From Hyphococcus sp. (GTDB taxonomy: Bacteria > Pseudomonadota > Alphaproteobacteria > Caulobacterales > Parvularculaceae): DNA of 64,000 bases. Numbering within the stretch: position 1 is the stretch's first letter; the number at the start of each line of letters is the position of its first letter. The notes beneath the pieces were generated by a model. It was not told the origin of the DNA. It made no database searches and was given only the letters and a program-made list of their open reading frames with translations. Position numbers and translations under genes: made by a program. The stretch lies in contig JABDJK010000074.1 of assembly GCA_013002535.1 (NCBI GenBank), positions 35,322 to 99,321 on the forward strand, in the 5' to 3' direction. Shown piece by piece: positions 28,569-39,878 of the stretch.

Positions 28569-30911
28569 ATGACGTCAGACAACGCCGAAAAACTCTCAAT
28601 TTCAGCCCGCGCCATGGCAGCGGTGCGCCCGAGCGCAGGTGATGAAAATGGTGCGGGGTCAACGCCTTACCTGAAAGACTTAAACGACGAGCAACGCGAG
28701 GCCGTTCTCAGTCTTGATGGCCCGGTTTTGATGTTGGCGGGCGCCGGCACAGGGAAAACCCGCGCGCTGACAACTCGCCTCGCCCATCTCATTTTTACCG
28801 GTCGCGCGGCGCCGTGGCAGATCCTCGCCGTCACTTTCACCAATAAGGCGGCGCGAGAGATGAAAGAGCGCATCGCGGATCTCGTCGGCGAGTCGGTTGA
28901 GGGCATGCAATGGCTCGGAACCTTCCACTCTATCGGCGCACAGATCCTGCGCCGCCATGCCGAGCTTGCGGGGCTTAAGTCGAATTTCACCATCCTCGAT
29001 ACCGACGACCAGGTCAGACTTTGCAAGCAGGTGATAGAGGCCGCCGGCATCGATGAAAAGCGCTGGACCGGGCGCGGTCTCGCCGCTGTCATCGACGGCT
29101 GGAAGAACAAGGGGCTTACGCCGGAAAAAGTGCCCGCGAACGAGGCTTATCATTTCGCCGACGGCAAGGGCGTTGAACTCTATCGCGCCTACCAGGCGCG
29201 GCTGACGACCTTAAACGCTGTCGATTTCGGCGATCTGCTGGTTCACAATCTAACGATATTTCAAAAAAACGCAGACGTGCTGGAACAATACCAGAAGCGT
29301 TTTCAGTATATGCTCGTTGACGAGTATCAGGACACAAATGTCGCGCAATATTTATGGCTGAGGCTCCTTGCGCAAAAACACAAGAATATTTGCTGCGTCG
29401 GCGATGACGATCAGTCGATCTATGGCTGGCGCGGCGCCGAAGTTGAAAACATTCTGAAATTCGAAAAGGATTTCCCCGGCTCGAAGGTTATACGCCTTGA
29501 ACGCAACTATCGCTCTACGCCCGCCATCCTTGGCGCAGCATCTGGGCTAATCTCGTCCAACAAATCTCGTCTCGGCAAGGAACTCTGGACCGACGTCGAC
29601 GAAGGCGAGAAAGTCAAAATTCGCGGCGTCTGGGACGGCGAAGAAGAAGCGCGCCTGATCGGCGACGATATTGAATCCGAACAATCAAAAGGGCGCTCGC
29701 TATCTGACATGGCAGTCTTGGTGCGCGCCTCGTTCCAGATGCGCGCCTTTGAAGACCGGTTCAATACGCTCGGCCTCGCTTACAAAGTTGTCGGCGGCCC
29801 GCGCTTCTGGGAGCGCGAAGAAGCCCGTGACGCCCTCGCCTATCTGCGCCTAATTCGGTCCGCAGATGATGATCTCGCTTTTGATCGCATCGTCAACAAA
29901 CCGAAACGCGGTCTTGGCGACAAGGCGTTGCAGACCCTGCACAAGATTGCGCGCGCGCAAGGCGCGCCGTTAATGGCGGCGGCGCGTATCGCATTGGAAA
30001 CCGATGACTTGCATGCCGCCGCGCGGCGGTCTCTGGTCAATTTCGCTGACACTATCGATCGCTGGTCGCGCGACGCTAAGGAAATGGCTCCCGCGGACCT
30101 GACGGAACTCGTCCTGGAAGAATCTGGCTACATCGAAATGTGGAAGAATTCCAAGAGTCCCAAAGCGCCAAGCAAACTCGATAATCTGAAAGAGATCGTG
30201 CAGGCCGTCTCCGAATTCGACACGCTCGAAGGATTTCTTGATCACGTCGCGCTGGTATCGGAAATCAATGAAGACGCGGGCGACGGTTGCATCTGGTTGA
30301 TGACGCTGCACGCTGCAAAGGGACTTGAATTTCCGGTCGTCTTTTTGCCCGGTTGGGAAGAGGAAATCTTTCCGTCAAAACGCTCCCTCGATGAGAAAGG
30401 CAATGCAGCACTCGAAGAGGAACGCCGCCTCGCCTATGTCGGCATCACCCGTGCGCGCGAAAGCTGTCGCATTTCGTTTGCAGCGAACCGGCAAATTTAT
30501 GGGCGCTGGCAACCGGCGATGCCGTCTCGCTTCGTTGATGAATTGCCGGAGGCCCATGTCGAGGTCATGTCGGAGCCTGGCATTTACGGCAACGCCGCCG
30601 CCGACCTCGCCAGCCACGCACAATTTGACGGCGCGAAATTGCGCGAAGACGCCTATTACGACAATCCGGGATGGCGGCGCGCTCGTGCGTCAGCGAACAG
30701 AAGGCCTGCGTCTGCCCCGCTCATTGAGGGGCGCGGCGCGACGGTTTCCGTCAGCGCGCCCGGGCAGTCTAAATTCAAAAAGGGCCAGCGCGTTTTTCAT
30801 CAGAAATTCGGATACGGAAAAATTTCATCGATCGAAGGCCAGAAACTCACCGTTGATTTCGAACATTCCGGCGCCAAGAAAGTTATCGACACCTTCGTGG
30901 AGGCGGCGTGA
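28569..30911 (+). CDS. UvrD/PcrA-type ATP-dependent DNA helicase
   Basis: LNDEQREAVLSLDGPVLMLAGAGTGKTRALTTRLAHLI, VDEYQDTNVAQY, DDDQSIYGWRGA, YVGITRARE. Confidence 0.95.
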   Translation: MTSDNAEKLSISARAMAAVRPSAGDENGAGSTPYLKDLNDEQREAVLSLDGPVLMLAGAGTGKTRALTTRLAHLIFTGRAAPWQILAVTFTNKAAREMKERIADLVGESVEGMQWLGTFHSIGAQILRRHAELAGLKSNFTILDTDDQVRLCKQVIEAAGIDEKRWTGRGLAAVIDGWKNKGLTPEKVPANEAYHFADGKGVELYRAYQARLTTLNAVDFGDLLVHNLTIFQKNADVLEQYQKRFQYMLVDEYQDTNVAQYLWLRLLAQKHKNICCVGDDDQSIYGWRGAEVENILKFEKDFPGSKVIRLERNYRSTPAILGAASGLISSNKSRLGKELWTDVDEGEKVKIRGVWDGEEEARLIGDDIESEQSKGRSLSDMAVLVRASFQMRAFEDRFNTLGLAYKVVGGPRFWEREEARDALAYLRLIRSADDDLAFDRIVNKPKRGLGDKALQTLHKIARAQGAPLMAAARIALETDDLHAAARRSLVNFADTIDRWSRDAKEMAPADLTELVLEESGYIEMWKNSKSPKAPSKLDNLKEIVQAVSEFDTLEGFLDHVALVSEINEDAGDGCIWLMTLHAAKGLEFPVVFLPGWEEEIFPSKRSLDEKGNAALEEERRLAYVGITRARESCRISFAANRQIYGRWQPAMPSRFVDELPEAHVEVMSEPGIYGNAAADLASHAQFDGAKLREDAYYDNPGWRRARASANRRPASAPLIEGRGATVSVSAPGQSKFKKGQRVFHQKFGYGKISSIEGQKLTVDFEHSGAKKVIDTFVEAA

Positions 30912-31089
30912 TGGCGATGAAGAAACTATTTGACGACGATAAGGGACAGCGGGTTTATATCGGCGATCTTTTCGACAATACGGACGAATTTAATGTTCGG
31001 TGCTCTTTTTGGATACTCCGCCGTCTAAACGGGTCGACGGCGCCTGTTGGCTTGCTATTCAACACTTCAAATGAAGGGAGTGAATATCG

Positions 31090-31581
31090 ATGCACGCAGA
31101 TTGGATCGAACTATTCGAGTTGTTCGAAAAACATAATGTTCGTTATCTAGTGATTGGTCGAATTGCAATCAACTTCTATGGGCATGAGCGGTTAACGAAA
31201 GACCTAGAGGTCTGGATATCCCCGGATAAGGAAAATGCCGCAAATGCGTTCGCCGCCGCTAAGGAATTTGGCGTCCTCCCCTCTCATGTGGTTCAGGAAG
31301 ATTTTGAAGGATCGACCAATTTTATCTTCATGGGTGCGGAGCCATTTCGTGTCGATCTTATTATGAGGCGACCAGGTATCGATTTTGAAACCGCATATGC
31401 AGACCGCGTGCTTGATGATCGAGAGACAGTGAAAGTTTCATACATCTCCTTCAATCACTTGATTACTTTGAAAAAAGCAGCCGATCGATTCACAGATCAA
31501 CGTCACCTTCAGAAGTTAGAAATTGCAAAAAAATCGACGACGAACAATAAGTTGTCATTCTCGAGACAGAATTTTTTATGA
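31090..31581 (+). CDS. Nucleotidyltransferase-fold protein (AbiEii/DUF6036-like)
   Basis: ELFEKHNVRYLVIGRIAINFYGHERLTKDLEVWISPDKENAANAFAAAKEFG and FRVDLIMRRPG resemble DUF6036/AbiEii nucleotidyltransferases. Confidence 0.65.
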   Translation: MHADWIELFELFEKHNVRYLVIGRIAINFYGHERLTKDLEVWISPDKENAANAFAAAKEFGVLPSHVVQEDFEGSTNFIFMGAEPFRVDLIMRRPGIDFETAYADRVLDDRETVKVSYISFNHLITLKKAADRFTDQRHLQKLEIAKKSTTNNKLSFSRQNFL

Positions 31582-32450
31582 CCTCACAGAAACTAATCTG
31601 GACGGGATCGCGCACCGATCTCGAAAAACTCTCCGACGCGCTGACGGAAGCGCTCGAACCTCCAGCGGCGGCGATCAGTCTCATCAAAACAGATTCGTCT
31701 CTCGATGACGACAAAACGAGTTGGCGCCTCGAAGCATATTTCGGAGACGCACCCAACCTCGAGGTCGTCAGTTTACACGCGAGCGATCTCGCAAAACCAA
31801 TCCACGAGGAACTACCGAACATTGATTGGGTCGCCCATTCTCTTGAGGGGCTGGGCGTCGTCCGTTGCGGACGCTTTATTCTTTACGGCCAGCATGACGC
31901 GGATAAAATTGAGCCTGGTAGCGACGACATTCCTATTCGCATTGATGCGAATGTTGCATTCGGCACCGGCCATCATCCGACAACTGCAGGTTGCCTAACA
32001 TTGCTCGATCGGTTCGCTGGCTGGGCGCCAAAAAACGTTTTGGACCTTGGCTGCGGTTCCGCCGTTCTTGCCATCGCTGCGGCAAAATTGTGGGGCCGGC
32101 GCGTTTTAGCGTCGGACATCGATGAAGACTCTATTGATATCGCAAAAGAAAACGCCGCGCTCAACGGCGTCGGCGATAAACTAGAAGCCATTGTCGCGGA
32201 CGGGTTTAACGATCCCGCGTTTAAACACTGCGCTTTCGATTTTGTATTCGCGAATATCTTAGCCGGCCCGCTTGCCGAATTGGCGCCCGGCATGGCTGAA
32301 CGCGTCGCGAAAAACGGCCGCGTCATGCTGGCAGGGCTTATGGCGGAGCAGGAAAAGGGCGTGATGGAGGCCTATGAAGCGTCAGGTTTTCGTCAGATCA
32401 ATCGCCTCGACCATGAGACCTGGCCGGTTTTACTGTTGGTACGCCAATAA
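31578..32450 (+). CDS. prmA: Ribosomal protein L11 methyltransferase
   Basis: DANVAFGTGHHPTTAGCLTLLDRF, VLDLGCGSAVLAIAAAKLWGRRVLASDIDEDSIDIAKENA, DFVFANILAGPL. Confidence 0.93.
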   Translation: MTSQKLIWTGSRTDLEKLSDALTEALEPPAAAISLIKTDSSLDDDKTSWRLEAYFGDAPNLEVVSLHASDLAKPIHEELPNIDWVAHSLEGLGVVRCGRFILYGQHDADKIEPGSDDIPIRIDANVAFGTGHHPTTAGCLTLLDRFAGWAPKNVLDLGCGSAVLAIAAAKLWGRRVLASDIDEDSIDIAKENAALNGVGDKLEAIVADGFNDPAFKHCAFDFVFANILAGPLAELAPGMAERVAKNGRVMLAGLMAEQEKGVMEAYEASGFRQINRLDHETWPVLLLVRQ

Positions 32451-32531
32451 CACAGCAATGCTGCGTCTTGTCTGCCGCGCCCATAAGCGCGATATAGGCG
32501 TCAACAAATTTACCTGCAGGAAATCTCCATC

Positions 32532-34349
32532 ATGTTTCAGACCTACGAACCCGTCTCTGATATCTCATTCGCCGGAAAACATCTGCCGCTATTGCGCGCA
32601 GAGTTGAAAAAGCAAAACCTCGACGGGTTCGTTGTCCCCCATGATGACGAATATCAGAACGAATACATTCCGGAATATGCTGAGCGATTGATGTGGGCGA
32701 CGGGCTTTTCCGGGTCCGCCGGTGCGGCGGTCGTCACCACGGATAAAGCCGTCATGTTTACCGACGGGCGATATACATTGCAGGTGCGCCAGCAAGCTGA
32801 CCCCGACCATTTTGATTATGTCAGCATCGAAGAACAAACGCCTGACGCGTGGCTCGGTGAAAACGCGTCAAAAGGCGCGCGCATTGGCTACGACCCGATG
32901 CTCCACACCATGGCGAGCGTCAAAAAACTGCGCGCCGCTGCAGACAAAGCGGGCTTTGAATTGGTGGCGGTTTCGCAAAACCCGATAGACGACGCCTGGG
33001 CCGATCAGCCAGCAAGACCGATGACGCCAATTACGCCGCACCAAACGAAGTTCGCCGGCAAATCATCCGAAGAAAAACGAAAAGAAATTGCAGCAGCTAT
33101 AAAAAAGGCTGGCGCAGATGCCGCGCTTATCACAGCGGCGCCGTCCATAGCGTGGCTGTTTAACATTCGAGGGCGCGATGTAGCGCGCACGCCCTTGCCT
33201 TTAAGCCGCGCCATTATCAACAGCGACGGCTCAGCAACGCTTTATGCTGCGCCAGAGAAAGTTGACAATTCACTGCCGGGATTTCTCGGCGACGATGTTG
33301 ATATCCGTGCTGAAGATGATGTTGCCGGCGCGCTCGAAAAACTGGGCGGCGGCAACGCAAAAATTGCCGTTGATCCGGGCCTGACCCCATACAAATATGT
33401 TGAGGCCTTGAAAAACGCCGGCGCGGAGTTGATCGAGCTTGCCGACCCTTGCGCCCTTCCGCGCGCACGCAAGAACGAAACGGAAATTGAAGGCGCACGC
33501 AACGCCCATATCCGCGATGGCGCAGCGGTGACGCAGTTCCTTCACTGGATTGATACTGAGGCGCAAGGCGGCGACATCGACGAGATCACCGCAGCGAAAA
33601 AACTCGAAGAGTTCAGAACACAGTCCGATGATTTGCGCGACATCAGTTTCGACACGATATCCGGCGCAGGCTCCAACGGCGCGATCTGTCACTATAAAGT
33701 TTCAACAGAAACAAACATCAAACTGGATCGTGGGACTTTATATCTCGTCGACAGCGGCGGTCAGTATCCGGACGGCACAACGGATATCACGCGAACCGCG
33801 CCGATTGGCGATCCGACAGATGAAATGCGCGACCGGTTCACGCGCGTTCTGAAAGGTCACATCGCGCTTGCCCGCATGAAATTCCCGTCCGGCACCACCG
33901 GTCACCAGCTCGACGCCATTGCGCGAAAACCGCTTTGGGATGCAGGCCTCGATTATGATCACGGCACTGGTCACGGCGTCGGTTCATTCCTCGGCGTTCA
34001 TGAAGGCCCGCAACGCATCGCCAAGGCGCCAAATTCACAGGCGCTCTATCCCGGTATGATCCTTTCAAACGAGCCTGGCTTTTACAAAGCCGGCGAATTC
34101 GGCATCCGGATTGAAAATTTGATTGTGGTTACACCGGCAACGCCAGTCGATGGCGGCGAGCGCGAGATGATGTCATTTGAGACAATCACGCTGGCGCCGA
34201 TCGATCTGAAACTCGTCAAAGCTGAATTGCTGACAACGGCCGAGCGACAATGGCTGAATGACTATCACGCGCACGTTCGTAAAACGCTTGCGCCGTTAGT
34301 CCCTTCAGAAATTTCCAACTGGTTCGAGAACGCAACAAGAGCGATTTAG
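32532..34349 (+). CDS. Aminopeptidase P family (M24) protein
   Basis: YLVDSGGQYPDGTTDITRTAPIG, GTGHGVGSFLGVHEGPQRIA, LSNEPGFYKAGEFGIRIENL. Confidence 0.95.
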   Translation: MFQTYEPVSDISFAGKHLPLLRAELKKQNLDGFVVPHDDEYQNEYIPEYAERLMWATGFSGSAGAAVVTTDKAVMFTDGRYTLQVRQQADPDHFDYVSIEEQTPDAWLGENASKGARIGYDPMLHTMASVKKLRAAADKAGFELVAVSQNPIDDAWADQPARPMTPITPHQTKFAGKSSEEKRKEIAAAIKKAGADAALITAAPSIAWLFNIRGRDVARTPLPLSRAIINSDGSATLYAAPEKVDNSLPGFLGDDVDIRAEDDVAGALEKLGGGNAKIAVDPGLTPYKYVEALKNAGAELIELADPCALPRARKNETEIEGARNAHIRDGAAVTQFLHWIDTEAQGGDIDEITAAKKLEEFRTQSDDLRDISFDTISGAGSNGAICHYKVSTETNIKLDRGTLYLVDSGGQYPDGTTDITRTAPIGDPTDEMRDRFTRVLKGHIALARMKFPSGTTGHQLDAIARKPLWDAGLDYDHGTGHGVGSFLGVHEGPQRIAKAPNSQALYPGMILSNEPGFYKAGEFGIRIENLIVVTPATPVDGGEREMMSFETITLAPIDLKLVKAELLTTAERQWLNDYHAHVRKTLAPLVPSEISNWFENATRAI

Positions 34350-34350
34350 T

Positions 34351-34890
34351 CTACTCAGCAGCAGCCGGCGTCTCTTCGCTCGCTGCTTCTGTATCAGATT
34401 CTGCCTTTGGCGTACGTTTAGCTCGGCGCTTGCGCGGTTTCTTTTCGCCCTCGTCGGCCTCGTCATCGCTTGAATTTTTCGCGGTCGTTTCTTCCGATGC
34501 GTTCTCGTCGGATGATGCTTCATTATTGCGAATTCCACGCCCGCGTCCGCGGCCATTGCCGCGTGCCGCGCCGTTGGCGCCCGCTTCGTCTTTGTCGCCG
34601 TCGCCATCCACGGACGGCTGGTCATTCGATGATTGATGCTGGTTCTGTTTGGCTTCCTGAGCCGCCTGATTAGCGCGAAGAACACGGAAATAATGTTCGG
34701 CGTGCTGCAGATAATTCTCCGCTTTCACGCGGTCCCCGGACGATGAGGCGTCGCGGGCCAGAGCGGTATACTTGTCGTAGATCTGATTTGCGGTTCCGCG
34801 AATGCGGACGTCCGGTCCATTCGAATCATGTGCTCTGTTCGGATTGTTACCGCCGCCGGGACGACGGCGCTGATTGCGACCACGCTTCAT
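34351..34890 (-). CDS. DUF4167 domain-containing protein
   Basis: NGPDVRIRGTANQIYDKYTALARDASSSGDRVKAENYLQHAEHYFRVL. Confidence 0.92.
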   Translation of the reverse strand: MKRGRNQRRRPGGGNNPNRAHDSNGPDVRIRGTANQIYDKYTALARDASSSGDRVKAENYLQHAEHYFRVLRANQAAQEAKQNQHQSSNDQPSVDGDGDKDEAGANGAARGNGRGRGRGIRNNEASSDENASEETTAKNSSDDEADEGEKKPRKRRAKRTPKAESDTEAASEETPAAAE

Positions 34891-35145
34891 AAAAAATTCC
34901 TGTGTAAAACCCCGTATCGACTACCGGCAACAATACGCCGCTAATGCGATTTGCTTTTGTCGTGTATTATGCTCGAATCCGCCTTGCAGTTTTCGATTTC
35001 CATTTTCGCAGCAACGCTGCAAACAAACAGCCGGACCATCATTATTTAGCCAGACTAATGTAGGATTTAAGACCCCGTCGGTATTGCAATATTCAGCGTA
35101 AAACCGGATGTCTTGACGCCTATAATACCCGTTCGACGCCTCAAT

Positions 35146-36027
35146 TCAATCCTTTTTATTCACCGTTCGCATATCGGCCAAAACGGCGCGGGGACGCCCT
35201 TCCAAGTCAAAAATGATGTCTCGATTCGCATCCGGTAACCATTTGGCAATGATTGTGGAAAGTTTTTCTGTTTGATCTGCGCCGGTTTCAAAGACTGCTA
35301 ATGCGCTGGCATTCAGTGCGCCCACAATCTGCGGCATTATTTCGCGATAGGGATCAAGGCCGTCTTCGCCGCCCGCAAGTGCGCCCTTGGGCTCGTATTT
35401 TGCAACGCTATTGGGCAAGGCTTTCATATCGTCATCAGAAATATAGGGTGGGTTGGCGATGACAATATCCCATCGCCCGTCGATCGCGGAAAGCCAGTCG
35501 CTGTTGACGAATTGCGCCCGCAAATCGAGGCCCATCTTTCGCGAATTCTCCGCAGCGATTCGCAAAGCATCAATTGAGATATCGACGCCGACACCGTCGC
35601 TGTTTTGGTATTCCGACAGCAGCGCGCAAAGAAGGCATCCCGAACCCGTGCCGAGATCAAGAATTTTATAATCCCCATCTCGTGGCCGGCGCGCCAGCAC
35701 AGCTTCGATCAGGCACTCTGAATCCGGACGCGGAATGAGGACGCGTTCATTGACCTTGAAAGTGAGGCCCCAGAACTCCTGCTCGCCGATGATATAAGCG
35801 ACAGGTTCTTCGTTGCGGCGGCGTTTAATAAGCGCGCTGAAATTCTCCGCAGCTTCATCTACGAGCATTTCTTTGGAGCGCGCGATCAACGCGGCATCGT
35901 TTAACCCCAACGAATATTTCATCAGAACACGCGCGTCGAGCATCGGCGTATCAGAGTTCGTCAACGAAGCGGCGCCCGCGCGCAACACCTCGTCAATAGC
36001 CCGACTGGTCATTTGATCAAGCGGCAT
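35146..36027 (-). CDS. prmC: Peptide chain release factor N5-glutamine methyltransferase
   Basis: [43 protein letters not shown]. Confidence 0.95.
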   Translation of the reverse strand: MPLDQMTSRAIDEVLRAGAASLTNSDTPMLDARVLMKYSLGLNDAALIARSKEMLVDEAAENFSALIKRRRNEEPVAYIIGEQEFWGLTFKVNERVLIPRPDSECLIEAVLARRPRDGDYKILDLGTGSGCLLCALLSEYQNSDGVGVDISIDALRIAAENSRKMGLDLRAQFVNSDWLSAIDGRWDIVIANPPYISDDDMKALPNSVAKYEPKGALAGGEDGLDPYREIMPQIVGALNASALAVFETGADQTEKLSTIIAKWLPDANRDIIFDLEGRPRAVLADMRTVNKKD

Positions 36028-37093
36028 CGCCCTGCATTTCTGCGAGGCGGTCGGCGCGGTCTTGCGTGATCAGCGCATCAACGATTTCATTAAGGCCATC
36101 GCCGGCGACAATCTCATCGAGTTTGTAGAGCGTTAAATTGATGCGGTGATCGGTAACGCGGCTTTGCGGATAATTATAGGTCCGTATGCGTTCCGACCGA
36201 TCGCCGGAACCGACCATGCCTTTGCGTTCCGCCGCGCGTTCCGCGTCAACGCGCGCGCGCTCAGCCTCATAAAGGCGCGCCCGTAAAACCTGCATCGCTT
36301 TGGCGCGATTTTTGTGTTGCGATTTTTCATCCTGCTGCGAAACAACAACGCCTGTTGGAATATGCGTGATCCGCACGGCGCTATCCGTTGTGTTCACCGA
36401 CTGACCGCCCGGCCCCGAGGCGCGAAACACATCGATGCGTAAATCGCCCTCGTTGATTTCGATATCGACATCTTCCGGCTCCGGTAGAACGGCAACGGTT
36501 GCAGCCGACGTATGAACGCGGCCTTGTGTCTCCGTCGCGGGCACCCGCTGGACCCGGTGAACGCCGGATTCGAATTTCATCTTCGCGAAAACGCCATCAC
36601 CTGTAACGTTTGCCTGAATTTCCTTATAGCCGCCCATGTCGGCTTCCGACGCCGCGAGTATGTCGACCTTCCAGCCCTGCAGCGATGCAAAGCGCTGATA
36701 CATACGGAATAGATCGCCGGCGAAGAGTGCGGCCTCATCGCCGCCAGTCCCCGCCCGCACCTCAAGAATAACCGGCGCATCGTCAGCCTTATCTTTCGGG
36801 ATCAACAAAAGCTGTAATTCATGCTCAAGCGCCGGCAGAGTTTCTTTTAACTCGTTGAGCTCATCAGTCGCCAGCGCCGCCATTTCCGCATCATCGCTGC
36901 CGGATATTTCTTCGAGTTCCGCCAATTGCTGGCGCACGGAAATCAACTCGCGCGCCTTTTCGACGACATCGCGCAACTCGCCGTGCTCCTTGGAGAGCCG
37001 GACAATCGCCTCACTGTCAGTGACGGTCGACATCTCCGCTTCGACCTTTTCAAATTTGTCGATCAGCGCATCGAGTTTTTGTTGGGGGATCAC
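36017..37093 (-). CDS. prfA: Peptide chain release factor 1
   Basis: [47 protein letters not shown] motif; [18 protein letters not shown]. Confidence 0.97.
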   Translation of the reverse strand: MIPQQKLDALIDKFEKVEAEMSTVTDSEAIVRLSKEHGELRDVVEKARELISVRQQLAELEEISGSDDAEMAALATDELNELKETLPALEHELQLLLIPKDKADDAPVILEVRAGTGGDEAALFAGDLFRMYQRFASLQGWKVDILAASEADMGGYKEIQANVTGDGVFAKMKFESGVHRVQRVPATETQGRVHTSAATVAVLPEPEDVDIEINEGDLRIDVFRASGPGGQSVNTTDSAVRITHIPTGVVVSQQDEKSQHKNRAKAMQVLRARLYEAERARVDAERAAERKGMVGSGDRSERIRTYNYPQSRVTDHRINLTLYKLDEIVAGDGLNEIVDALITQDRADRLAEMQGDAA

Positions 37094-37148
37094 TCGGAAG
37101 AGTCCTTATTGCTATCTGCTTTATTTCTTAGCACTAGTGTCTTTGCAG

Positions 37149-37214
37149 GACTTGTTCCGGCGACCCAGATTACGTTTCTACATTCCTGGATCACCGGGAC
37201 AAGCCAGGTGCTGA
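37149..37214. repeat. Palindromic intergenic repeat
   Basis: acttgttccggcgacccag ... ctggatcaccgggacaag. Confidence 0.6.
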
Positions 37215-37251
37215 CAACTGATTTTTGCTAAGATTCTATTATTCCTCTAAC

Positions 37252-37285
37252 AAAAAACGCGCGGGGAAGCATTCCCCCACGCGCG
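37252..37285 (-). terminator. Rho-independent terminator downstream of ispG
   Basis: Minus strand CGCGCGTGGGGGAATGCTTCCCCGCGCG followed by TTTTTT. Confidence 0.85.
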
Positions 37286-37304
37286 AAAACTTCACAGCGC
37301 TACG

Positions 37305-38435
37305 CTACTCCGCCGCAACAGCGGCCTTTGCTTCTTCAGCTTGAATTTCTTCGGCGCGTTTCTCAACAAGTTCAACCAGATGATCGACAAGTTGTGAATT
37401 GTCTATCCGGTGATCGACTTCACCGCCGAGATAAATCATGCCATGTTCCTTGCCGGCGCCGCCGCCGGTGAAACCGATATCGGTCTCGCGCGCCTCGCCC
37501 GGGCCGTTCACAACGCAGCCGATTACTGACAACGTCATCGGCGTCGTGATATGCGCCAGGCGTTGTTCCAGCGTCTCAACCGTGTCAATTACATTGAAAC
37601 CCTGCCGCGCACAGGACGGACACGAGATCACATTGACGCCGCGGTGGCGCAAATTGAGTGACTTCAGAATGTCGAAACCGGCTTTGATTTCCTCGACCGG
37701 ATCAGCGGAGAGCGACACGCGGATTGTATCGCCAATGCCGGCCCATAAAAGATTGCCCATGCCAATGGCGGATTTCACCGACCCGATGCGCAAGCCGCCG
37801 GCTTCGGTAACACCGAGATGCAGCGGGCAGTCGATGGCTTCCGCCAACGCATGATACGCCGCGACTGTCAGGAAGACGTCTGAGGCCTTCACCGAAATCT
37901 TAAATTCGTGAAAGTCATTGTCCTGAAGAATTTTCGCGTGATCGAGGGCGCTCTCCACCATAGCCTCGGGGCATGGCTCGCCATATTTTTCCAGCAGGTC
38001 TTTTTCGAGCGAGCCGCCATTAACGCCAATGCGCATGGAGCAGCCATGATCCTTCGCCGCCTTGATGACTTCGCGCACGCGCTCTTCCGACCCGATATTA
38101 CCGGGATTGATGCGCAGGCACGCGGCGCCCGCTTCGGCCGCCTCGATGCCGCGTTTATAGTGGAAGTGAATGTCAGCGACGATTGGCACAGGCGAAGCTT
38201 TGGTGATTTTGGAGAGCGCGGCAGTCGAGTCTTTATCGGGACAGGATACGCGCACAATGTCGGCGCCGGCCTCGGCAATTTCGTTGATCTGGCGGATGGT
38301 CGCGTCCGGATCCGACGTCAGCGTGTTGGTCATGGACTGGACCGCAATCGGCGCGTCGCCGCCCACGGGCACGTCGCCCACCATGATCTGCCGGCTCTTT
38401 CGGCGCTCAATATCGCGCCACGGACGAATAGACAT
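37305..38435 (-). CDS. ispG: Flavodoxin-dependent (E)-4-hydroxy-3-methylbut-2-enyl-diphosphate synthase
   Basis: [55 protein letters not shown]. Confidence 0.97.
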   Translation of the reverse strand: MSIRPWRDIERRKSRQIMVGDVPVGGDAPIAVQSMTNTLTSDPDATIRQINEIAEAGADIVRVSCPDKDSTAALSKITKASPVPIVADIHFHYKRGIEAAEAGAACLRINPGNIGSEERVREVIKAAKDHGCSMRIGVNGGSLEKDLLEKYGEPCPEAMVESALDHAKILQDNDFHEFKISVKASDVFLTVAAYHALAEAIDCPLHLGVTEAGGLRIGSVKSAIGMGNLLWAGIGDTIRVSLSADPVEEIKAGFDILKSLNLRHRGVNVISCPSCARQGFNVIDTVETLEQRLAHITTPMTLSVIGCVVNGPGEARETDIGFTGGGAGKEHGMIYLGGEVDHRIDNSQLVDHLVELVEKRAEEIQAEEAKAAVAAE

Positions 38436-38767
38436 TTTATCCCGCCTTCAAATTCTAAAATACGCACTCAAAATCAGCCGCAAGATCACGCGCCCGGCGC
38501 TGAAGTCAAGTCTTTAGGCCGACCCAGCGCACAGCCCTGCTGATAGGCCCTAATATAGGCGAAGTTAGCAGCAATTATAAGGCCGACGGGAAGCCGCCCG
38601 GGTATCTGGACAAAGGCTGCACGGCTGGGTGATTGTGGAATTTTACCACTCAACGCCTCCCACCGATCGACGGTAATTCGTCAAGATCAGACATTCAGCC
38701 ACTAAAGCAGTAAGGTGGGATGCAATTCAGCGCAGCGCCGAAAACCATCCAACACCTCAGCGGCGTA

Positions 38768-39580
38768 TCATTTGGTTTCTTCCAGCACATCATGGAGCTG
38801 TTGCGAAAAGAAAACTATTCCTTCGTAAATTTCCTGTTTTCCATGGGCGTCAGCGATGGCGTGGGTGAGGTGTGATTTCAATTCCGCTATATGGATTGCC
38901 GCAACACCACGCGACACTTGCTCTTGTGTGAGGCCGGGCTCGCATTCTTCCTTCCGGAAGAGAAATACTTCTCACGCCAGTTTTCGTCGCGCCAATAATA
39001 GGCCGGCACTGAGTTCGCATCTGTGCTTGAATATCATAGGGGATCGCGCTCCGCAGCGCGTCACGATAGGGCGGTGTCTTCCGCAATTTGAGCTCAACCC
39101 TTGTGTTTGTGTGATAATATTTCGCTAGATGTTGGCGAGCCCCGTCGTCGGCAACTGAATTGATGGCGCCGACAGAGAGCAACTTGTCATAGGCGTCGCG
39201 GCCAATCGGGGTCACGATTACATTGCTGGCTTGATTGGCTTAACAAGAAATACCGCTATCTACTCTTTATACGAACCATCAAGCGCGCTTAGCGTGCGAA
39301 TGCCGTGGTTTTTAATTCCGTTATAAACTCCAATCCGGCTTTCCATATCTGCTTGATTGGCTTTCAAGTCTTCCTGAATTCACTCGATATATTCGCGCGC
39401 CTTGCGTTTATCGCCTTGCGCGGTATTCCAATTCGAGACTTTCATACCGATGAAAACCCCGACGACCACGATCAGGAAGTCGAGCGCAACGGCGGTCCAG
39501 TTCTGCGCTTTGATTTATTCTGTGACGCCGCGAAGAAGCACCTCTATCCCCAACGTAATAGCAGTCGTTCGGATAAGCAT
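38768..39580 (-). pseudogene. Decayed gene for a TM-anchored hypothetical protein (DUF6090-like architecture)
   Basis: Minus-strand reading across frames: MLIRTTAITLGIEVLLRGVTE*IKAQNWTAVALDFLIVVVGVFIGMKVSNWNTAQGDKRKAREYIE*IQEDLKANQ ... TPIGRDAYDKLLSVGAINSVADDGARQHLAKYYHTN ... ECEPGLTQEQVSRGVAAIHIAELKSHLTHAIADAHGKQEIYEGIVFFSQQLHDVLEETK*; in-frame stops at 39515-39517 and 39380-39382 plus two frame changes. Confidence 0.75.
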
Positions 39581-39878
39581 ATTCGATTGATTATCATAGT
39601 GAAAATGTTCGATTTGAACGGCGCTTTGATTGTTTTGCTTCAGCGACTATTGGAGCCATTCAGTGATGGCGAGGCGTTGCTATCAATAATTGTGATCGCT
39701 TTGTCAAAGCTGAACGCATTCGAAGCCTTTTTGAAGTGATAAGGGCCGGTATCGATTTGCCCCGGACGCATGATCCGTATACTACCTGTGGGAATTGTCG
39801 CCGAGTATTCTTATAGATTCGATTGCATATCGATGAATAGAATCTCATGGTTGGCATTTCGCCAGGGAAAAACTTCTA

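Noticed and set aside
30908-31150. 80-aa ORF overlapping the uvrD-like stop as a toxin-antitoxin partner
   Set aside because: No recognisable antitoxin features and the second half looks random; not called as a CDS
37908-38543. 211-aa plus-strand ORF antisense to ispG
   Set aside because: Antisense shadow of a clear ispG gene
39305-39739. 144-aa plus-strand ORF in the ispG-DUF1624 gap
   Set aside because: The opposite strand here reads as a recognisable pseudogene, so this ORF is most likely its antisense artefact
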